64,000 nt of DNA from Pigoraptor vietnamica. Its lineage: Eukaryota > Opisthokonta > Filasterea. The stretch lies in the NCBI GenBank assembly GCA_943704525.1, contig CALSCQ010000747.1:1-64000 (forward strand), read 5' to 3'. The notes under the pieces are model-generated. The model did no database searches and was not told the origin of the DNA. It was given only the letters and a program-made list of their open reading frames with translations. The position numbers and the translations under genes were made by a program. Shown here in pieces: positions 29,548 through 39,454 of the stretch (the stretch's first letter is position 1; the number at the start of each line of letters is the position of its first letter).

Positions 29548-30818
29548 TCATACTGGGTGCTGGTGCTGATCCACATCCATCGGCGCGGGTGCCTGGACGA
29601 ACGTCGGCAGCCCCGCCGAGCGTGGCGACGGCAGCGCAACGGGCGCAGCAATCACGGGAACAGCGACGGGCACGGCCATGGCCACGGGCGTCGCGGCGAT
29701 TTCAGCCGACGGCATTTGAAGGTTGGGCCGCGGCAGGCCGACCTGCGCCTCGAGGGACATGACGGCACGGGCATAGCGAGCCTCCAGATCCCTCACACCT
29801 GCACGAGCGACGGGCGGAAGTGCCGGTCAAGGATAAAAGGCGTTGATAGATACTGAAACAACAACAACACGGACGACAGTGCGGCGCGCAAATGTAGCAA
29901 ACAATCAGTCGGAGGGCGGATACGCTCATAGTACTCGTGGATGGCCTCGCGGTTCATCGCCTCGAGCTGCTGCTGAAAGTGGCGCTGGACGTCCTCCAGA
30001 GTGCGGCCAAGGCCCATCGACGACAGCACGGGGAGCACTGCAGACAGAACGGCCGTCAGGACACAGCGCAATATGGTGCAGCACCTCGCGACCATCCATT
30101 CAAGAGAGTGCTTACCAGGGACAACAAAGGGAACGGGTGCGCTCTCCGGCCGCCCGACCTGCGGGGCCTCGCTAGCTGCGCTGCTGGCGTCGCCTTCCCT
30201 CCGAGTCTTCGGCGCTCGCACGGTGCTCTCCTCGGCGGCAGCTGCACCGTCATGCACGTTAATATTGCCCACTCATCTCCAGTGAGAGGTTTGCTGACCG
30301 GTACTCACCCTCAGAGTCGTCCCGCGGACGCTTCCTCGAGGGCTCCTCATGCGGTGCCGCGTCGTCGCCCATGCTCTCGTCGGCGTCCTTGCCCTTGCGC
30401 GAGCCAGTGCTAACGCGGCGCGTGACGGGTTGCATCCGTGGTGCGACGGGGCTGACGGTGGGGGCGTCCACAGGCGCCGGGTCGTCTGCGATCCAGCGGA
30501 AGGCCGGCTTGCGCGAGCGGTTGTCCGTCACCTGGACCTTTTCGATGAGGCCGAGGCTGGCGAGGATGTTCGCAATGTCATAGAGCCGCCGCACTTTCGC
30601 TGAAAAAGGAGCGAGTGGGGGTGGGGGGGGGGGGGGAATGAGACACCGATGGACCATCCTTGTCGTAACACAAACAGGACGCAAAGGCGGCACAAGGGAT
30701 GGAGGTGCCCACTTTTGAGCTTGGCAGAATCCTCGGGCTGGTCGCCGAGGAGGAGGCGCGAGGCGTCGTCGAGAGACACGTCCTTGCCCTGCAACGTGCG
30801 CGTGAGCATCGCAGTTAT

Positions 30819-30887
<69 letters not shown>

Positions 30888-32170
30888 CAATCTCGTGCGC
30901 GTCCCACGCACCTTTGACTTGAGGAAGAGCATGACAAACTTCTGGCTCAGGATGCCGAGGGACTTCTCTCGCCGGATAATATCGCTCGCTGCGGCGGCAC
31001 AGACAGGAACATCGTGAGTGGATGCATAGGGTGTAACACGGCGATGCAGTGGATGGGGACGGGACGTGTGTGTCAAGGCACGGCTCATACCGTCGTCGTC
31101 GTCTCCGTCCATCTGCGGCAATGGGGTGCGTGGTGTGAGCGTGAGCTGCGGCAACGCGGGATGTTACTCGCACCCAACACGGCCATTCTCGTACCTTCTC
31201 GGCAAGCATCTTGTCGTCTTCGCTGAGCGCAATGGTCTGCAAAGGGCTCCTCGTGAGCCAACAAGAAAGCGAGTCACACAGCGGGCGCCTCCGCCACCCA
31301 CCTTCAGCTTGGCAAGGGTGTGGGGAAGGCTCTCCAGGCCGCACCACTTGTAACAGTTCTTGGCCTTGCGACACATAAGCTCGATGCTCTCAAAGACATT
31401 CACAATGTCGTAAATGCGCCGGCGCTCGACGCCTGCGGAGCGCGCGTCCATGAGTGACTGCGGGGCGCGCACGTGGCCGACGGGGCACTTACCGAGGCTG
31501 GTGGCCGCGCTGTCCAGCGAAATCTCCGTGTCACGTCCCTTGCCGTACAGCTTCAAAAAACTGCGCATTCAGGCCGTTAACAGCCGGTAACACACCATGT
31601 CAACACGACAACAGGCGCTCTCAGCACGCAGGACACCCACTTGTCGCAGAGCAGGCCGAGGGACTTGTCCTTGCGGCTGAAGGTCGTTTGGATTGTGATG
31701 CTGTTCCGCTTCTTCTTCTCTTGCGAGGCAGTCATCGCTGTTACATCCGACTCGTCGCCCTTGGGACCGCGCGTCGTCTTCTGCGCCTGCCGCGGCGCGT
31801 GCATGCGCTCCTGTTCTCGTCGCTCCTGCTCCTTCCTATATGGGCTCGCGGCGCTCGCAAGCCGCAGGAGATTCTCGGACGGCGTCGCAGGGAGCGGCGT
31901 TTGCGGGTGCGCCACCCCATCCGGCGTCGCATCCACGCACATACGCACACTCCGCATGGGTGTTTTCGGCTGCGTGAAGGGCGTCGTCGTTGGGTGGGCG
32001 TCGACGGCCACCGCGGATGCCGGAAGCGACATGGGCGTGTTGTTCATGGGCGTGATGTCGACGAGCGGCGCTCGCGGCTTCCCGCTCACATCCTTCGCCA
32101 TCAGCGGCGTCGCCGGAGTTACGGGGGCCGCCATTACTTGCCGCACGGGCGCGGCGCTACCCGTCTCCAT
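29548..32170 (-). CDS. Atypical E2F transcription factor with two DNA-binding domains (E2F7/8-DEL type)
   Basis: Cell-cycle transcription factor, probably a repressor. Two separate winged-helix domains are encoded. DBD1: [16 protein letters not shown] ... [38 protein letters not shown]2: [54 protein letters not shown]. Both keep the RRxYD recognition motif. Having two DBDs and no dimerisation or RB-binding region is the mark of E2F7/8 and plant DEL proteins, which bind without DP. The C-terminal part is Pro/Ala/Val-rich ([13 protein letters not shown]) with weakly conserved helices ([20 protein letters not shown]). About ten exons; one intron carries a long GT repeat. I used ATG 32170; upstream in-frame sequence lacks ATG. 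Exons after DBD2 are less certain. Confidence 0.88.
30821..30886. repeat. (GT)n microsatellite in an E2F intron
   Basis: About 33 GT units on the plus strand, so CA on the sense strand of this minus-strand gene, opposite to most other intronic tracts in the window. A poly-G run lies nearby at about 30621-30636. Confidence 0.93.
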
Positions 32171-32441
32171 CTCAGAAGTTGTGCGATATGCGCTCGGCGA
32201 TGATGAATGGCGCACAGTTGAAATTCCGACAGGCGCAAGCTTCCAAGGCGGCTCAGAAGCGTTAAAAGCGTCCAGGCGAGCGCGGCAGTGCGTGAGAGAG
32301 CGCGGATGTGGGAGCGATGCGGGTCATCTGGAGGCGATTTGAGCGCGGGAGTGGTGTGGCGGGTGTGCGTGTGCGCGGGACTGGCCGGTGTGGGCCTGGG
32401 GTTGTCTGCCAAAAATTGAAAAACGCGGTTGCCGCCCTTTT

Positions 32442-32512
32442 TTTCGCGCGCCGATCGCTTTTGTATGGCTTATGTATGGGACAGGCAACCGGCGCCAAAG
32501 TGCGCCGAAAAA
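32442..32512. promoter_or_regulatory. Cluster of E2F-type sites between the atypical E2F and TMEM138 genes
   Basis: TTTCGCGC at 32442-32449, GGCGCCAAA at 32491-32499 and GCGCCGAAAAA at 32502-32512 all fit the E2F consensus TTTSSCGC on one strand or the other. They lie about 270-340 bp upstream of both start codons. Confidence 0.5.
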
Positions 32513-32789
32513 TTTGAAATGCGCCCCTGCGTCCCTCTTCACTATGGGACGCCTGGTACGGAAGGATTTTACGATCAGCTGGGCAAATAATCGCGATATT
32601 ATCGTAATATTTGCTTTATTTGCTTTTATTTGCACGCCCGGATGCGATCCATGGATGGGTGACGGCGGTGGACCCACATTCCAACCAAGGCTGTTCCACT
32701 TCCCTTTTTCAAAGGGCAATCATGCAAGTCGTCGAAGTGCGAGCGAGACTCACACGCACTGCGGGCGGAGTCGCTCTAAGCCGCCCGCC

Positions 32790-33475
32790 ATGAAGCTCTC
32801 GGCGTATCGCGCGGTGGTCGTCGCGCAGCTTGGCTTTCTCGTCATCGATCTCTTCGTCAACGCGGCCGCTGGCTACTTTTACGACACGCCGCTTGTCGCG
32901 CTTGCCCTCTTCATGTGAGCGTCCCATTGTTCCAGGTAACGTTTGTGGGCGTGAGAAAGACCGCGCTCACACTGGGCGCAGTCTGCAGGTGGCGTCGGTG
33001 GTCATCAACATTGTCATACTGTGCCTCGTGTTTGTCAACACGTACGTGTTCAAAGCGGGCATCGTGTCGCTGCTCTTCCGCAAGTACCGCACGACGCTCT
33101 TTGTGTGCGTCGCGTATCTCCTTCTCTCCGTCGGTCTTCACGTCTACACATTGGTGGGTTGTTTGCACGCATGCATATGCCTCCAAGCGCTTGTTACACA
33201 CGTCTCACGCAATCATTCGCAGATTGAAATTTGGGACGACAGCAATGCCGACATTTGGCAAAAGGGGTACTGGGCCCTCTTCGTCATACAGAAAATGAGT
33301 GAGTGCCTTCGTTTGACCGCATGGTATTTTAGATTGCCGCCTAACTTGCCGACGTTCAGTGTGCGCCCCATACTACTACCTGTACAAGCGCACCGCTCTC
33401 AAGATGGGCGATCCGCGGCTGTACCGTGACTCGGAGTGGCTGCGGGAGCAGTTCGCAAAGCAACTCAACTCTTAA
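32790..33475 (+). CDS. TMEM138: TMEM138-like ciliary transition-zone membrane protein
   Basis: Four exons encode about 162 residues with four membrane segments. The start MKLSAYRAVVVAQLGFLVID mirrors TMEM138. It is followed by LFVNAAAGYFYDTPLVALAL, NIVILCLVFVNTYVFKAGIV, SLLFRKYRTTLFVCVAYLLL, SVGLHVYTL, WQKGYWALFVIQKM and YYLYKRTALKMGDPRLYRDS, ending LREQFAKQLNS. In vertebrates TMEM138 acts in ciliogenesis and is mutated in Joubert syndrome. Its presence argues that this organism builds cilia or flagella. Confidence 0.95.
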
Positions 33476-33512
33476 GCCGGACGATGCGCTCGACACACGT
33501 TTGAGTTTTGTA

Positions 33513-36500
33513 TTATGGCGCTTGCACGGGCGCATTCTCCGGGGGCAGCGCCATCCGTCGCCGGTATGAGAGGGCAAAGTCGTCGCTGGCGCCCTTCCAC
33601 AGAAACTGCCGGATGGTCGCAATGTTGATGTCCAGCGGCATCACCTGCGACAACGCCCGTGAGCAGGGGCTCTGCGATTGCACGGCCAAGCGCACCGACC
33701 TTCTCCCCGCACAGAATGTCCACGACATCCTCGGGCCCGCCGCCCTCCGGCACCGGCAGCTTGAGCTTCTCCGCAATATACTTGCACACCCGCTTCACTT
33801 TTAGCACGCGGTGGGCGCTCAATTTGCTTTGCACACTGGAAATTGTCGGCAGTGAGCGTTGGCACTGAACAATGGGGAAAGGGGAGCGAGGGACGCAAGC
33901 ACACCGCACGCAGCACAACGGTCACTGACCCTTCTGGCAAGGGGGGAAGCGCAGCCTCCCCGGCATTGGCGTGTGGTACGAGCAGAAATTGCATTTTTTG
34001 GTCCTTTGCGCGAAACACGCCCTGAAAGCGACACAGTCAGCGCACGTGCCAATAACGCAACGCAGTTCAGCGCCCAGGGCCGCACAAAGAGACAAGCGCA
34101 CCTTGAGCACACAGTCGGTCAGCCACTGCGGCGCCGCCGCGAGTTCGCGAACACTGTCCTCCGTTCCAATCTCGGCGACCGTTCGGCGAAAAAGTGGAAC
34201 GCTGTTACCTCCCGTCTCCTCGCTCAAGACGACGGTCACATGCCCCGGCATCGTAAAATACCGCTGGTCCTGGTCGGCAGGCGCGCATGGCGTGATTGAG
34301 CCACTCGGGCACCGCATCGCATGAGGCAATGGAAGACAGACGGCAATGCGCGGGTGACGAGGCTCCGCTCCTAACTCGCCACACCCAGACCCACTTCTTC
34401 TAAGGGCGGCGCCGTCGAGGATGACAGGGCGCCGGCATCGTCCCCCACGGCTTTCGCGACCGTCGCTCCCCCCTTGACCGCGTCCGGCGACGCATCGCGC
34501 CAGCCTCTAAAAAGCGCTTGCAACACAGCACCGCCCAGATTGACTGCGATGCGCAGGCATGAATACCAATACCGCACAACGCAAGCATGGCGGACCACCC
34601 ACCCTTCGCATCCTCCGACGGCGCCTGGTCGCAGATATCCAGCGCATAAACCTCGGCGGCAAAGCATTGCGAGGCGTCGAGGTTCACGGCGAGTGCCTGT
34701 GGGACACGGCAAGGGCAAGGGTCGTATGGGGAGGGCGAGTGAGTGGGATAGTGAATGAGGTGGCAGGGCAATCGGCACCAAGGGCAATGAATGGCAGGGA
34801 GGAGTGTGTAGATACCAATAGAGGGTAGGAAGGGGTCAGCGAGTGGGAGGACAGTGGGGGACGACGCACCCCCGTCTTGCATTCCAGTGAAAACCACGAC
34901 GGCACGCTCGTCATTTCGGAAAGCTCCTCCACTGCGCGCTGCCAGTCCATCACGCCCATCTCTCGAACGCAGCGGGCCTGCGGTCGGCGGTGAGCAGAGA
35001 TAGGCAACCCCTTCCTTGCCAACAAAAAGACGCACCTGAGTCACATCCCACACACTGAGTGCCCCAGACGAGTCGCGGACAAGGACGTGACGGCGGTCAT
35101 TGAGCACGTGGTGTTGCACAGCGCCCGGAAAGCCTGCGCCAGACACACTTAGTATTCGGTGTGTGGCCGTCAAAGGGCACACGCACGCACCCTCAATGCG
35201 GCAAATAGGCGCGGGTCGATGTGCCATGGCGGCGCCGTTCGCAGGTGCTGAAATCGCTCCCGCGGCGCCTTGCTCGCGGTCAGATGCGCCGAGTGCCTGT
35301 TTGGTCATCGGTGAGCCACTTGCTAGGGACAACAGCATGCACCGGCGCAACACCCACCCAGCACTCAACGTGCGGGTCGCTTGTGGTCACCCACACGGAA
35401 CTGAACGACGGCGTCGGGCACACCTGCAAAGCACACAGCGCATGTCAACTTTGGCCGTCAGACGGCTCCGACACGGTGACCCACCGATAGGACAGGTGCG
35501 CCAGTCGTGCACACCAGGCGTGAGTCGCCCGTGCGAATATCCGTCAGGCAGACGGAGCGATCGCGGCCGCCCGAAACGATGCGCGCAAAGCCGTCGTCCG
35601 CGGCAAGTGCCCACACGCTGTCCACGTGCGACTCGGACGTGAGCACACACCGCTGCTGGCCCAAGTCCCACACGCGCACTGTGTGGTCCGAACTCCCCGA
35701 CACGCACTGCACAAACGACAAGCACGCCGATGAGCAGCGCGAAAAGGCGTGGCGTTGGCGCGCAACCAATGACACACAACAGACCATTGTCCCGCCGGCA
35801 TTCAGCAGCACTGCGCGGATGTTCCCGATGTGCCCGCGGAGTTTGGCGATGCGTCTGTTGGCGCGCATGTCCCACACTCGCACCACCTGTGGGTGGCCGC
35901 TCAGCAACGGCAGAACACACATACGCAAACTGCATACCCATACTCACACACACCAACACATGCACGCATATGCGCACGTATGCACACGCGCACACACGCA
36001 CACGCACACACACACACATGCACACAGGCACACACACACACATACACACACACATACACACACACACACGCGCACACACACACACCTGCTGTGGACATCC
36101 CGCAGCCACAATGTGCCCCGCCGCGTCGACGGCCACGCAGTACACTGAGTCCTTTGCATCATCAACCGAAGCCGACGGCGCTGAAGCATCCCCAGCAGCA
36201 CCCGACAGCACCTCCAAGTCCCACATGTAAATGCGCTTGTCAAGACCCCCAGACACCAACGCGCGCCGAAGAGGGGCGTATGCAAGCGCGCGCACGTAAT
36301 CAGTGTGTCGCCGTACGGTGAAGACGGGATCGCCCGAGGCGGCCCATAGGCGCACTGTCGTGTCGGACGACGCGGACGCGACCACCGGTGTGCGCATGCC
36401 CTCCATGTGACCGTCGCCGTTGTTCGCCGTCCCCACCGTCCCCGACCCGAGACACACGACCGCATTCACCCAGTCGGAATGCCCCGAGCACGTGTGCCGC

Positions 36501-36815
36501 GGCAAGGCCTGCGACCGCTTCATTGTCTCAGAAAGGGCAGCCGCTCACCCCACGTGTGCCACCGACCTTACGCACAGATAACCACACAGCCACGGACAAT
36601 AATCTGGCTGAAACCGCCCCCATCACCTTGTCGCCGTCGTTCACAGACCACGCGCGCACGGTGGCGTCGCGTCCGCCGGTCCATAGCGTCCAATTGGCAT
36701 CGCCGCCCTGCACGGCCGCCGCATTCACGCCGAGCCGGTGTCCGCCGACGCCCCGAGCGTCCTCCAGAAAATAGGACACTCGCACGCGAGCGCCCGCCCG
36801 CCCGGACGACCACAT
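33513..36815 (-). CDS. WDR48: WDR48/UAF1-like WD40 protein (deubiquitinase activator)
   Basis: In animals UAF1 activates the deubiquitinases USP1, USP12 and USP46 and so controls FANCD2/PCNA ubiquitination. WD40 repeats begin VRVSYFLEDARGVGGH, LWTGGRDATVRAWSV, then SGHSDWVNAVVCL, VASASSDTTVRLW, VSGGLDKRIYMWDL, VVRVWDMRANRRIAKLRGH, VSGSSDHTVRVWDL. The C-terminal DUF3337 region follows: HHVLNDRRHVLVRDSSGALS, VPSWFSLECKTG, SQCFAAEV, VNLGGAVLQALFRGW, AAPQWLTDCVLK, and the SUMO-like end MPLDINIATIRQFLWKGASD then ALSYRRR. I chose ATG 36815 (MWSSGRAGARV) by comparison with the human start. One intron near 35331-35361 would be only 31 nt. Another (about 35900-36086) is mostly CA/GT repeat. Confidence 0.92.
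35960..36086. repeat. CA/GT microsatellite in a WDR48 intron
   Basis: Interrupted (CA)n on the plus strand, GT on the sense strand of the host gene. Confidence 0.9.
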
Positions 36816-37063
36816 GGCCACGCCTCGTGCAGTGAGCGCGACACGGTCGGCTGTCTTCACGACTGTTTCACAGGATTCCGAGTAACACGCGCATCACGTG
36901 CTGTGTCCGCGGCGGTTTTGGCGTTTTGGGGTTCATGGATGGAGCATGGAGTGCTTCGTGCGCTGCGTGCGAGTGCATTGGGGCCGCTCAGTTTTTGCCT
37001 GTGACCGTCGCGCGGACCCCACCGGCCAGGCGTCGCTCAAGGGCGACAGCGCCCTTTGCCCGC
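36816..37063. promoter_or_regulatory. Divergent promoter WDR48 / EBAG9 with E-box
   Basis: ATCACGTG at 36893-36900, the same word as in the other divergent promoters. The region is only 248 bp between start codons. Confidence 0.45.
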
Positions 37064-38295
37064 CATGGTCGCGGTGCGCGTGTCGTGGCTTCTGCGCCTC
37101 GTGCCGTTCAGTGGATGGATGGCACAGTGCTGCAGGCGCATCCGGCGCCGTTTGTGGCCGACACAGGCATTGCCCACGACTGCGCCCTCGCACACGCACC
37201 TCTCGCCGCTGATGGCAGAGAAGGCACGTCTTTGTCTGCGCGGAGTTGTGCGTGCGTGTGTGCGTGTGTATGCGTGTGTACGCGTGCGTGCGTGCGTGCA
37301 TGTCTGCGTGTGGGTACGTCCGCACAAGGTGTTGTGCTCCGTAAGCAAGCACTCTGCTGCAAATGACAGCTATGGCACGTTCTTACTGTTTGTGGCCCAG
37401 GACGGAGACGCTTCGGACGATTGGGACGAGTGGGCCGACATGGAGGGCGGGCGTCCGACAGTCATCGCCATGTCCCCGCCGGTCGCAGCGAGCGCCGCCG
37501 TTGCGCCCATGGACAGCATCGTGCACCGCGCGCAGCCGCAGTCGCACGCACTGCCGCAGCCCCCGCCGCAGTCGGCGTCGTCGGTGCCACCGGCAGCGGC
37601 GCGGAACTCCGCAGTGGATGGCCCGTTCTCGCATGTCGCGCAGGCCGCCTCCGCAGCGCCCCCCGCCGACGAGGACTTTTTTCAGGACATGGCGCCGGTG
37701 TACCGACGGCCGAAGCTGGTGCGTCGGCCACTGGCGCGTTTGTCGCGTGCAGAAGGCCCTGTCGTTCAGTTGCAAGCCACCTTTCACTCCCATCTCTCGC
37801 CTTTCTTGCTTGCTCCGCGTTGGAAGTTCCGAGGAGTCGTCGTTGGTCTCGTTCAACCATTACTATCATTACTATCCTGTGGTGGTGACACGTTCTTTCG
37901 TTGGCAGGTCGTCGTTGGTAAAGATCCCGAGCCTTCGCACGGTGCAAGTTCGCGCCTCGCCGTGAGCGCCACACAAACTGAGGTGAGCACATGGCAACGC
38001 ATTGGGGGCAAAGATTTGAACCCAAGGATCGCGCAATACCTCCGGAAACCGTGCACATACGAATGTCATCGCAGCAGCTGATAGTGGGCTGTTGCAGGCG
38101 GAGCTTGGCGCATGGGATGACGACGAGGGCACGTGGGAGGCGGAACTGGACGGGGCGACGGCGAGCGAGCGCGCGGAAGCAGAGCGAAGGCGCGCCGAGC
38201 GGCGACAACGGAGGGCGGAGAGAGAGGCTGCCGTGCAGAGGCAACAGCGCGACCGAGATGCCACGGGAAGGTTGGGTGCGCGCAAGCTCACATAA
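37064..38295 (+). CDS. EBAG9: EBAG9/RCAS1-like membrane-trafficking protein
   Basis: Golgi/secretory-vesicle protein that modulates regulated exocytosis in animals. Exon 1 starts MVAVRVSWLLRLVPFSGWMA with Cys-Cys (QCCRRIRRRLW), a membrane anchor with likely palmitoylation like the human N-terminus. Conserved blocks follow: DGDASDDWDEWADMEGG, DEDFFQDMAPVYRRPKLV, SSRLAVSATQTE, AELGAWDDDEGTWEAELD, and a C-terminal charged coiled coil (ERAEAERRRAERRQRRAERE) ending GRLGARKLT. The donor of intron 1 is ambiguous (several GTGCGT words at 37246-37300). EBAG9 is best known from animals, so this copy in what looks like a protist is informative about its age. Confidence 0.9.
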
Positions 38296-38438
38296 AGAGC
38301 CCAGTGTAGGGCGTTGATTGTCTGTACGCGACAGTGGCGCATACACTGCACCACGGGTTGCGCAGACAGCCGAAGACAGACGCACGAATGACAAAAGCAC
38401 GCACGCGCACGCACGCACGCCGCGCTCAGAAGGGCGGC

Positions 38439-39145
38439 TCAGTCAGCGCCGGCGATGCGGGGGCTCACGGCTACCGCAGCCACTGCAGCCACCGGCGCTC
38501 CGGCAGGCTGCTCGTCGGCGCTGTCGTCGCCGTCCCCAAGCGCGAGCACGAGACCGGTCAGGCGTCGCCCCGGCCGATCCGCCAACACGCCCAGCCTCTG
38601 ACGCTGCACTCGGAGCGCCCGCATGCGCCGCCCAAACTCCACCGCTGCCGCCGGTGGGTCGTCATGGCGCCCTTCGCCCTCACCGTCGTCCCGTGCGCCC
38701 TCCGGAGGCTCGTGCACGTTCCGCACTGGCCGAGGCCCGTCGCGCCCATCATCAAGCCGCCGTTCTCTCCGTCGCCTCACAAGCGCATCCTTTAAGCGAC
38801 AACAGAAGCCCACAGTGAGACACATTCCCACTCATTTCACGACAATGCCACGCCACTAACCCGAATCAGAAACTCAAAGAGGCGGCGAGTGAAGCGGTCG
38901 CTCGCGTCGAACGACTCGACGAAGCTCTCAAAGGTGAAATCATCGCCAGCCTGCATGGGCGCGCGCCAGACCTGCCGTCAGGACGAAGGGGTTCTGCGCA
39001 CCAGGGAGCGCCAAGAGGGAATGCGCAAGAGGGTGCGCACAGGGGAACGCACCTCGGCCGCCGTGCGCTCCTTGACGGACGCAAACAGCGCGCGTATTTT
39101 GGCAACGAGCTCCTCGTCGTAGGCGCGCTCCGTCCACTTGCCCAT
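38439..39145 (-). CDS. Small basic protein of unknown function, three exons
   Basis: Starts MGKWTERAYDEELVAKIRAL, continues FASVKERTAAE, then VWRAPMQAGDDFTFESFVES, DASDRFTRRLFEFLIR, and a low-complexity Arg/Asp/Ala-rich tail ([18 protein letters not shown] ... SPRIAGAD). The first about 70 residues look like a compact helical domain; the rest appears disordered. I do not recognise the family. It is divergent from SEC3 and convergent with EBAG9. Confidence 0.6.
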
Positions 39146-39454
39146 GGCAGCGCACGTGGCCGTCGGTCGCTGCGACGTCGCGTCCTGCCGTTCCTTTTCG
39201 CCACTCTCTGCCGATTTGAACGAGCCGCGGTGAGTGGCGAGATCTCGCCAAGTCGTTGGCCTCTGTGTCAGTCGACCGAAGTGTAAACACGGCTGACGCG
39301 AGCACAAAGGTCGAAGTCACCTGTGCCTGCACACTGTCCCCGTCTGCGCCTCTGTGTGTGCGTCTGACTGCGAGTGCGACTGCGGTTGCGATTGCGCCCC
39401 TGCTGAACTGCGAGGGACTGTCGTGCGCCGCGCGGCCGTGCGTGGCCCCGGCGA

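Noticed and set aside
35941-36098. CRISPR-like regular spacing in the CA-rich stretch
   Set aside because: It is a simple dinucleotide repeat in an intron, with no unique spacers, in a eukaryotic genome.
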